Shown: in pieces, positions 1-12,000 of the stretch
Position numbering within the stretch: position 1 is the stretch's first letter
Layout: each line of letters starts with the position of its first letter
Source: Owenia fusiformis
Taxonomy: Eukaryota; Annelida; Polychaeta; Sabellida; Oweniidae
Direction of reading: 5' to 3'
Assembly (NCBI GenBank): GCA_903813345.2
Contig: CAIIXF020000005.1
Location: forward strand, 7,073,375 to 7,137,374
Length of the DNA stretch: 64,000 bases
Made by a program: the position numbers and the translations under genes
The notes under the pieces: generated by a model
Seen by the model: the letters and a program-made list of their open reading frames with translations, nothing else
What the model was told of the DNA's origin: nothing
Database searches by the model: none

Positions 1-3000
1 TCGGCCATATAATCCATTTTAAAATTCCCAGAGAAGTTGGGATCAGGTTTGGCTTAATCTCTCTTTGATGTATACATACTAGTATTTCTATTGCCTTACC
101 TTACAATAGAGGCAAGCTGGTCTGGCATGAGGCCACGGATTGGTTCAACCTGTGGAGGTTCCTCACTGACATCTGTGTCCATCTTACTCTCTACCTTACT
201 ATCATCTGTAGGACTTATCTTCTTCAGCCTTTCCTTGGCATCTTTCTCATCTTTGTCAAGCTCTTTCCTGGCCTTTTCTCTCTCTTTCTCCTCCTTAGTA
301 GGTAGAGCTAACATGATAGGGCGCCTGTTGCCAGTCTCCTCATTCACTTGGACCATAGTGGTGAACTGCACTGTGTAACGCCTCCTGCCAGCAGTGAACC
401 TGAAACATGTGAATCAGTACAGTAAAAAGATGGGAACAATACCAGGTTCAGTCTACATATTCCAACAAGGCATGTACATGCAAAAAGTCATCACCTGCCT
501 GGACACTGAATGCCACACACCAACCACCAAACAAAAAAAATTGTGCCAATGACATAACAAGACACACAGTGATAAATATCGCACTTTGAAGAGCAAACTG
601 GCCACCATGCAATTTACCCAGCATGGCCAAAACCTAATCAGACCTTGGCACTAGTCTGCTCTTGCATCTGTAAACATTTCAAGTTGACAAGGTTAGCGGT
701 TTTCCTGCAATTTTGATGACAAGAATTTATTTGTAGTCTTGAACTTTGGGAAAATTTAGATAACATTGTTTGTGATCTAATTTGATGACCTTCGACCTTG
801 AAAATTTTGTAATTAGCTGACCTAAATTTAAATCCAAAATATCAATTTAGAAAATCAAATTTTTGACCTTTTCAAGGCCACTGAAGGTCAACGAAAGGTC
901 AAATCTGAAATCTAAGGTCAGATTTGAACTTCTGAGAACTTGTAGATGTTTTTAAAAAAAAAATTTGGTCAATTTGGAGCAAGTTGAAAAATTCAAAATG
1001 GCCGCCAAACGCCAAATTGAAAAATTCAAAATGGCCACCATGTAATTCAGCCAGCATACCCAAAACCTAATCAGATCTTGGCAATAGTCTGCTCTTGCAT
1101 CTGTAAAAATTTCAAGTTGAACGGATAAGTGGTTTTCCTGGAATTCTGATGACAAGATTTGTTGAAAAATTCAAAATGGCCGCCACATAGTTTACCCAGC
1201 ATGCCCTTAACCTAATCAGATCTTGGTACTAGTCTGCTCTTGCATCTGTAAAAATTTCAAGTTGAACAGGTAAGCAGTTATCCTGGAAATTTGATGACAA
1301 GATTTGGTTTATGTCCCGCCCGCCCGCCCAACAGCACAAGACGACGACAATATAGCACTTTTTCAAAGTGCAATAAAAAATTCAAATAATGTTAGTTCTC
1401 AAAATATACATTTTTCGAAAATGATTCAAATAGGCTATAAGATCTGTGTGTGTCTCATCAACAAAAGAAGTAACTAATAGCCTACCTTATACTACTATCC
1501 CCATTAAAGTAGGAGTCGTCAATAGTTTTATTATTGCTAATGCTGTAGTTACACCAACGTCCACTCCTGTCATCAAACCACTTCCATGTACGACTCTTAG
1601 TCTAGAACAACAAACATACAATTAAAGGCACTATTCCATTTTATGCATAAAGTAACACGGGATGGGATTGCCAACTTATATGTGATGGATATTTTGGCGA
1701 TCCTACCATGTGAGTACATGAAGCTAGATCTTATAAATTATTCAAGAGCGAACCATCAGTTTCGGGAAAATGATTCCACATTTTGGTTTCAGCATCCGTA
1801 AATCATCATTGGTTCTTTCCTATGACAAACCAATCATCACCAAATAAATGTTTTTACTCAGGACTTGCTCTATTCACAGAAATTGAGAATTTTCTTAATG
1901 AATACATGTATTCTCATGTATGCTTTGTCACAATCAAAACAGACATAATTTACATGGATCACTCACCATTATTTTGCTAAGCTCTTGTTTCCTCTTAGAC
2001 ATAACAGCTGCCCTCTCAAATTCATCTATCAACAACAGTAAGACAGGCATCCATCTAAAACATCATATCCAATATAACATTCAGCCACATGAAAGTGAAC
2101 TCTAATTCTCATATTGCTCAAGAGCTTTTTAGTGTTTCGCATTTCACTGTATATACTTAGGTCAATAAGTGCATATCATATTTGTGAAGTCTGTGTACAG
2201 AAGTTTGACGTAATACAATTTCGTTTAATACAGAATGTACTGTCCAGAATACTGGACCCATAGATGTATATAGTAAAGTTATGAACTTAATAGAGATGTT
2301 GAAATTAATTCAGCAACAGTTAGCTTGCACAAATTAATAAGGAGAACCATCAGTTTCGGGAAAATGATTCCACATTTTGGTTTCAGGATCCGTAAATCAT
2401 CATGAGTTCTTTCCTCCAAGCCAATGATGAATCAAGACAAGTAACAACAAATGCATGTTTTTCATGTCACATGAATGGAACGAATAACTTACTTTGGAGT
2501 GGGAGGGTTTTTGCCAGCAGAGAGACACTGCTGGGTGACATCTAGTAGCCTCACAAACAGATCCATTACACCAGATTCCTCTACACGGTCTGCACAAACC
2601 ATCTTCATCTCCTAGAAACCAATTAAATGTAATTAAATAGTAATTAAAGTGGTTGTTTTTTGTTACAAATGCTGACAGGCTGGTAGACTGAATAAAATAT
2701 AGAGATTTATTAGTGAAGGGATTACAGGTCCCTATATCTAACTAACTAGTTCATCTTTAAAAAGAATACTACTACTTAGTATGATAAATATTCTGGCCTC
2801 AGTCCTATCATTTAGGTATCACTGTTGTTTCAGCATTAGGCATGTTTATCATCATCGACCAGGTTATTAGAAACCCTTCCTCTAAAACAATATCTTCATA
2901 ACCATTCACATTCCAATCAATTTTTAGACATGAAAAGACAAGTGTTTTACCTCAAAAAGAAGACTCAAAAGATGAAGTCGTGTTGCCAGTTTTGCAGATT

Positions 3001-6000
3001 CAGGCATTGAGCCCAATTGTCCAGTCCACTCCTCAACAGTTCTCTGGTCGGACATTGTCATTGGCTGAGCTGCTTCCATTAGTTTCAAGGCAAGTTCAGA
3101 AGTCTGAAGTGAAACAGTTACATTTTATTCTGAATGGGCTGTCCAGAATTTCGGACGCATAGATGACTGTTTGGGATGTTTCAAACACATTGAAATAATT
3201 GCATTTTCATTCCATGGTCATAGTGGTTTTATTTGTCTTAGTCTATTCTTATAGTCTATTACTAGCCATGCTTAGGGGGCATGTACATGTAAATACACCT
3301 TTCATAATATTTGAATATAGAAATAAGTGTTTTTAAAAAGCGACAAACTGTGAACTTACAAATTATTAGAGCAATCTTGAAATAGGAAACAGAACCATCA
3401 GTTTCGGGAAAATTATTCTTCAACAATTTTTCAGGATCCGTAAATCATCATGAGTTCTGTTATATTCTCTTAAGCAAGATTAATATGCAATATAAGATTC
3501 AGTGTATTTACCTGTAGCACCAATGTGATGATCATTTCATTGAACCAAGAACTGCCATTCCTCTGTGTAACAACCACAAGGAGGTCACATACTCTGTATA
3601 CAGTCTCAGGGAGGGTGTCCAATAGGTTCATACACCCTGCAATGTAACATGAGAGAAAATGTAATATGTAAGAGTGAACTTTTCAATTCCAGTTCATTGA
3701 GCAGTACTCTGTGAATTTGTCAAGGGTTTCATTGTTTAAGGGGTCGTCCTTACCTGGTAGTATGTCCTCTGTGAATTTGTCAAGTGTTTCCTTGTCTAAG
3801 GGGTCTTCCTGTCTCTGCACATCTCTTGCAGCTTCCTCTTGTTGTTTCTTCTTTTCCTCCTTAACACACAAAGTACATTATTAAGAGGCTTAAAATTAGA
3901 TATAACAACATAAGTGTAACTGAGTAGCATGCAAATCTTAATGGATAATTCAAATATATTTGGCATGCCACATACCTCCAATTTTCTCTTCTCTTCCTTC
4001 CATTTTTCCCTTTCTTCCTATAAAAAATATGGAAATCGGACTGAACACTGAGAAGAGATTGTAAACACATGTCATTATGCACATGTTCTAAGGTTAAGGA
4101 GACAAATACTAATTTGGGCGCAGGTTCATGTATCAATTGTAAAATTCTCACATCAGATCTCCAAGGTTGTTTGCCCCAGCATTGTGTACGATTTCTATCA
4201 ATACACTAGGGAGCAATTTTTGGGCTCATCACGTATGCAAAATAAACATATGAAAGAAAATTTAACAATAAAATATTCACATCTACAATATAAATGTTAT
4301 TTTAATGTTTGTTGTATTAGTTAAGTTTGTCTTTTGTACTCTTATACCCTATAAGGGGTGAATTGAGAAATCAATAAATAAAAAAAATAAATACAGTAGT
4401 TCAATGGTATTCACTATTAACAGTGCTATCCATCATTGGGGAATTAAAAATGGTATGGACACCTACCTCCAATCTCTTGGTATCTTCTTCCAGTTTCTTC
4501 CTTTCCTCTTTCAGCTTCCTTTCCACTTCTTCTTTTCTTTTATATTCTTCTTCAAGTCTAGCTCGTTCTTGTTCTTCTTGAATGCGAGCTTGTTCCTCAG
4601 TCATTTGCTGCTCAGCAGGTGGCGCCTCCTGTTGGACAGGAGCTGAGACTGGGACAGGAACATCTACTGGTACAGCATCAGTCGTTTCCGCCTCTGGAGG
4701 TGGCGTCTACAATTTTAAGGAAGATGTTAGAGGTAGTGAACAATCAAGTCTGATTTCGCATTTGCGGATTCTTTAAATGTAGTATGTGTGTCAAAATGTG
4801 CACTTAACACCTCCCAACAGTTTCTTTCAAACAAATTTCTCACATCAGATCTCCAAGGTTATTTGCCCCAGCATTGTGTATGATCTCTATCAATACACTA
4901 GGGAGCAATGATTTGGCTCATCATGTATGATATAAAAATATGAAACACAGTGTTAACAAATGACCATATAAATTAGTGGAATATACAAGATTTGGGACTT
5001 TATTTTTCGTTTATTTGGAAACTATGCTTTTACAATAGCGGCACATGATCAGGTTTGTTAAATGCAATGTAGATTACTGGCTCACCTGATCCATGAGTAC
5101 ATTCTCCCCAAGTGACATAGCTATTGCCCTTAACATCTGCTCTTCCTCAGACAACTCTTGCTGCAAATACAATGTGTTTTTGATTTATTTGGACATTCTT
5201 TACTTAGCAGCACATATACAGGGTGATCCAGAAGTAACGTCAAAGATGTTGTAATTTCAAAAGTATTCATCAGATCTTCATGAAATTTGGTATACATGTA
5301 CCCACAACATTTCTGAGTTACCATCTCAAAGATTGGAATTCAATCATTTCATTGGTTGAAATTATGGTTGCTATAGTAACCCGATATCGCGTAACCCGGG
5401 GCAAATTGAAGAGAAACCATAACGTTTTTGTGAATTTCTCTAATTTAAAAAGTCAGTAACATTTGAAAATGTTCATTGTTTGTTTTCTATGATTTTTATA
5501 TTTGTTGCCATGGTAACAAATATGTAATAGTTGTGATGTCACAATAGGCATTCATAAAAAGCTTTCAATTTCTTTGAATTGCTTCCATCATCCATGACAA
5601 ATACTAACATGACCAAGGACACTAACCCACCCAATTCAAGATGGCGCCAAGTCAGAGTAAAATAGAGCAAAGAACAAACATTAAGTTCTGTGTAAAGTTG
5701 GGGAAAGGTGTAAAAGAGACTATAAGACAGATAAAGAAGGCATATGGTAAAGCTGCCATTGCTGAGAGAAACATTTACAGGTGGTTTAACAAGTATTCCA
5801 GTGGATATGATGAAGTGGTAGACAAGCAGCGAGGAGGCAGGCCAGTGTCATCATTCGATGATCAAACCATCAAAGCAATTGAAGCTGATGTTATGGACAA
5901 TAGGCAAATTTCTATCAGAGAATTGGCTGAAAAACACGATCTGAGCTATGGGACTGTGCAACGGATACTGACAAAGAACTGTCTGTTAAAGAAGGTGTCT

Positions 6001-9000
6001 GCTAAATGGGTGCCGCATGACTTGACACAGGAGCAGAAAGACCGGCGTGTTAAGGCTTCAAGGGACTTTCTTGCAAAATATCGGAGAGATGGAGATGACT
6101 TTCTTAACAAGATCATTACGAGTGACGAATCATTGCTATCATTCTACATCCCAGAGACCACGCAACAAAGTTCATCGTGGAAACATGACAACTCCCCAAC
6201 ACCAACCAAGCCTAAAATAGTACCAGGAATTCCACAAAAGAAACAAATGGTTGTGACATTCTTTGACATTAGAGGAATGGTGTTAAGCCATTTTGTTCCC
6301 ATTGGCCAGAGAATTAATGCCGTTTACATTGCAAAGGTAAGATATCATTTATTCTAATAATACATCATACTGTGAATTTTATTTTTAAATTAAAGTATTT
6401 AAATGTTGTTCACTGTCAATATAATTATAACTCCATGGCCATGATTCAAATCCAAATCCAATCAATGAAACAACTGGTTTAACAACCATTAAACATTTGT
6501 TTTTCAGGTTCTGAAGCGTGATCTTCAACGTTCCCTGAGGAAAAAGCGTCCCGGACATCTGCAGCAGTTTATCTTGCATTGGGACAATGCCCCTACGCAC
6601 ACTGCAATCCTGACCAGCAACACAGTCCAAACACTTGGATTTCAACAACCTGAACATGCCCCTTATTCACCTGATCTTGCCCCCAGTGACTTTTATTTGT
6701 ATGGGGAACTAAAAAGAAACCTTAGTGGAAATAATTTTCAATCCTGTGAGGAATTGAAAAATGCCGTAGTACTAGCCCTACAAGGAATGAGTTCTAATGG
6801 ATTTAATTCTGTGTTCAAGGAATGGGTATCCAGACATGAGAAATGTGTTGCAAATGGTGGCAATTATGTAGAATGAACTATTATTAGTAACTGTGCAATA
6901 GTATGATTTATATTGTTGTGAAATAAAATGTTGAGGATATAACAATTTCAGATCTTGTTGATATTTTGAGATTACGCATTACACGTTAAGTAATTTGCCC
7001 CGGGTTACGCGATATCGGGTTACTATAGCAACCATAATTTCAACCAATGAAATGATTGAATTCCAATCTTTGAGATGGTAACTCAGAAATGTTGTGGGTA
7101 CATGTATACCAAATTTCATGAAGATCTGATGAATACTTTTGAAATTACAATGTCTTTGACGTTACTTCTGGATCACCCTGTACATGGTTAATTATTTAGA
7201 GTTGAACAATGTTAATATCAAGCCAGTCTATAAAATGTGCTTGCTTAGATCTGTAGTGTGACGGGTATTTAACATGGGCATTTCACATAACAAGTTGATC
7301 CAACGTATATCTTTACCTCTTCCCTAGCAGCTGGTGGTGGATGCGTCAAACAATAATCTGTCGCAGACTCGAGAGACTGGGATCTCCTCAACGCCTCCAA
7401 TGCATGCTCCCGGGAGAATCCCATATCCATAAGTTGCTGGAGGTGATCCTCATTAATGGCTGGTGTAGTTGAGGCAGCATTCGGAGTGGTACTGGGTGTT
7501 ATGTTACTGGAGCTGCTCTCACTGGTGTTCCCTGTTATACTGGAGGCCTCAATAGGTGGCACTGAGCTTTGTACTGAGCTAGGGGCTGCTTCATTGTTGC
7601 TGTTGTTGCTGCTGCTACTTGGGCCAGCTCCACCAAGGTTTGCCCCTGATATACTGGCACCAGGTTGGGAGATAATCGCATCAATGAAAGGACCTACAAG
7701 AAACAGAAATCAAGTTTGGTTTAATTCTATTTAAAGGTATAAAAGATAAGACCCCTGCTTAACTAAGAGTTTTATTTACATGTACCTTCAGTGAACATGT
7801 ACTTTCAGTTAACTATCTTAGAGAGAACATTGTTTTTTGAGGTATCAAGACTAGATCACAACAAAATTAAGGTGGTTTTCCTGAGACCCACATGTGACAG
7901 ACTAGTAAACAAGGCTACGTGTAAAATGTTCCAAGTTTTGTTGGCAATGACTAAACTTACCAATACCTAAACTAGAAGCAGCACCTAGTAGAGCTGCACC
8001 AGCAGAACCAACCAATCCAGATCCTCCAAGCCCAGCTGATGATGTACTCGTGGAGACAGAGGTTGTAAGGTTAGTTGGTGCTGTGGACGATGATGAAGAG
8101 GAAGCTGTAGATGTTGTGGATGTCCCAGTACTCACTGGTGGTTTGGACTCTTCTCTCTCCTTGGTAAGTTTCTCCTGGAGAGAATGTTTACATACTGGAC
8201 TTTAGGAATTTGTATTCAATTGCAATCAACTGATCAAATGACACAGGACTGTTAAGTTACATTATATTTGTTCTCATCAGATCTCCAAGGTTATTTGCCC
8301 CAGCATTGTGTATGATCTCTATCAATACACTAGGGAGCAATGATTTGGCTCATCATGTTTGCAAAAGTAAGTGTAAATCAGTAAAATTCAAAGGACCAAT
8401 TCCAATGTGGAAACTCAACTTGTATCTGTCTCAAGCCCCTCTCTTACATGTTTCCCTATATTTTGTGCAATTGTCTACAGTACATACATAGTAAGGAGAG
8501 AAGGTGGAGGAGCACAAGGTGATGCAAAGTATGTAGATTGTAGACACTAACCTTGATTGTATTTTCTCCCTTGATAATGTGACACAGTATTGCTAGAATT
8601 GACTCAGACATCCTGCCTCCATAGACTTTCAGAGGTTTCTTGTTCCATAAGTTCATCACTGCATTGAATGCTGCCTGGAAGTACAATACAACAGGTACAT
8701 GAACAATTTCACTTGTTATTGCAAATTCAATCATCACCATTTCTTCGTTTTATTAAATTACTAATTGTAACCAATAATTTTGCACTAATTGGCCCTTATT
8801 GTGACATTATAGATTGAACATTTTCATCCAGTAATGAATTAGGAATAAAACAGTGTACAAAATTAACTTATATTTATAATCATTCTGAAGCCTCTCGTAT
8901 TGGCCCAACCTGTACCCACCCCCTCTCTAGATGCAAGTGACATCTATTTCATATCATGCAGACCTACCTTATGTGTGCTAGCGAGGTATTGTAGACCACT

Positions 9001-12000
9001 GAATGGCACAAAGCCAGGGTGTGTGCTCTTACTGGGCAAGGTGTGGGGAGATTCTAACACTTGCTTGGTGTTCACCATCTTCTCCATCAACATCAACCAG
9101 GCATCTAGGAACTCTCCAGAACCATCTAGAATAGTACAATAAAGAACATTCTATAGCAAGAGTTTCATTATCTCATTTCTGACTGAAGGTAAAACAAATG
9201 AAAATAACAAGGCATTAACATGACAAAATGTCAACACCAGTTATTGGAAGAACTTGATTTGTTACAGACACCGAACCACCAACATCCACCACAAAATGCT
9301 GACTGCCATACACCATCAATTGTGTTGATCAATCTTTGGATCACGCCGAGTGATCTTGCTAGTCTACCTTGTTCAGGTTGAGATATTTTCACATCAGATG
9401 TTTTCAGGACAGGTCTGTGTGTTCATCATTACAAGGCTGAGATGTAAGTTCTTGTGTTGGTTTGTAATGTCTTATTCTATTTTTCTATGTGTAAAGATAA
9501 GCTCACCTGGTAAAGCTGAATTCTCAAGGCCTTCACTTGGTGCCACTGTACCTCCACATGTCAAAGCAGCATAGAATGCCCTGTAATCATAGAATATCAA
9601 CTTCAATTTGTGTACTTCAATTTGTGTCAGTGAATGGGAATAAGGTACAAAACAAAGTATTAGGTACATGTACATACACATCATTTAACTTACTTCGACA
9701 TATAGCATTTTTACCAGTTATATTAGGGAGAACTGATGAACTTCAGGTGTAACATCAGTTATATTAGGGAAACTTTGGGTGTATACATATGAAGATTCTC
9801 AGAGTAAAGTAATCAACAATACATTTTCTGATATATGCTTGTCAGTTTTAATCATCATAGAATCTGATGTAATACATGTATCTAAACATAGACATGATTT
9901 GAAATAATCTGCTATGTGTCATCATTTGCCTTAACTTGACACAAAATTTGGGGATTTAACCGAACCAATTTTAATAGAAATGCCAAAGAAATCTGCTATT
10001 TTGCAAGTTTTGATAATCTATACTTGTTGCAAATAAGTGTTTGAATGCTGGATACTTCATGATGAAATATGTTATCAATATTCGCCAATTGTATACTCAC
10101 TCAAACAAGGCATCTTGGCCACTTGATGAGATAAACTTCTGTAGCATGAGATGGTATGGGAACTTTTTCTCATCAAATAACAGTGGAGATGTGAAGCCAA
10201 CAGAACAGATGTAAAATGTCAACCTGAAACATATAACTACATTAGAACAACAATGAAACAGCTATAGTATAAGTTTATTTCTCACAAATCCATTGTGTTC
10301 AGGATATTCTTTCTTAGATTTCTTTCTTCGTAGGCTCAGATTAGCGTATATTATGAATTTCTCTAATCACATGTATCATAGAGGGCAAGGCTGTCATCAT
10401 GGCCTATCAGAAGAATCCAAACTATATCCACTACATCCTAAGTCTTTGACATTACATATAACTAAGAACTAATTTATCATCATATTAGTGACATTTACAT
10501 ATTCTGTTTAAAATATGCCAATATTTCATCAATTTGACATGAAACTCAAAATTCCATGTTATGTCTACTTCACTTACTTGAGCCTTGGTACAGGGGAACA
10601 AGTAGGTGGCTGCCAGCTAAGACCCTCAGCCAGAAGTTTAGTCAGCGAAGTTGCTACAGCCCTAGCTTGAGGAGTAGGGGCAGTGGGAGCAGGAGGAATC
10701 TGATGGGCTCGGCGTTGTCTCACGGGAGAGCCAACACTGAGCTTCACTAGTAATCCAAATAGTTCTGCTAGTGCCCGTCCCAACCTTGAAGATGCTGATA
10801 ATAATGGTTTGATCTGTTTTATCTGTGCTTGTAATACAGGGGATATCTTGGACTTTTTAGTGTCTACAATATCCAACATTGAGCCACTGGACTCTAGTCC
10901 TGTTGGGGCAGCCTCGGTTGAGTCCTGATGTGGGGTGGTACTTGGGGTAGGAGTGCTGGTTGGACTACTAGCCTCACTAGTGTCCATAGGAGCACCTGGA
11001 GGACTTTCTGCAGTTGTTAAAGATTCCATAGCAACACTCACACCATTACTTCCCATTTCACCTGTGGCACTTTTCAAGTTATGCTCTTTGGCAATCTTAT
11101 CACGTACATCCTTTGGCAGCAGTTTCTCCATGTCAGCCCTGCCAAAGTCACATCCCTCAGGGAGGATTTCCTCACTACAGAAAGCCAGTAGGACTGTGCT
11201 TTCCCAGACTAGAGACGTATAGAGCTGACTTAGTCCCTTCAGAACCTCCAGACCAAGGTCACTCCCCCAGTGGTTCACTGATATACTCCGAATATCACTC
11301 TAGAAGGACATACAGAAGATAGGATCAATATCATTTTGAGGTTAATGCTATTGTGAGCTTAATGTATTTAGTGTTTCACGGCTTGTTCAGGTTGAGATAT
11401 TTTCACATCAGATGTATTCAGGACAGGTCTGTGTGTTCATCATTACAAGACTCAAATCAATTTAATATTATCTTATCTTATTAGTCATGCAAAATGCGAA
11501 AATTACAAGCTTGCAGATCAATGTGTTTTGACATTCACAAAAAAGAAAGTGTCGCAAAAATTGTAACTCGAATATTAGATTTGATCTCCAGTGCAAATAA
11601 TTTTTTTTTTATGAAAATCTGGCATTATATATTCTATATATTTACCTGACCAACCCTGCATACATGTACAAACATCATAATATAGGCATGTGAGGATGTC
11701 AATGCATGTAATAGGGGAGCCGACGCTGCTGTCAAGGGGCCTTCAGGGTTGTTAGCCATGCTACTAGCCAGTTCCCTTAGCAACACTGAGCCACCAGGGG
11801 CATCCAGAAACTTGTGAAGTGGCTGGAGGGAATCTAGAACATCTTTCAAATGGATCAGGCCTTGTTTTAAAACCTCTGGTTCATGTGACAATGTCTGCAA
11901 TAAATAGTTAACATTGATTAAACAATCAATTCTGGTTACAGAATAAATCTTAAGTATAAACAAAAATATGCCATTTCTTAAATATAAACATATGTATGAA

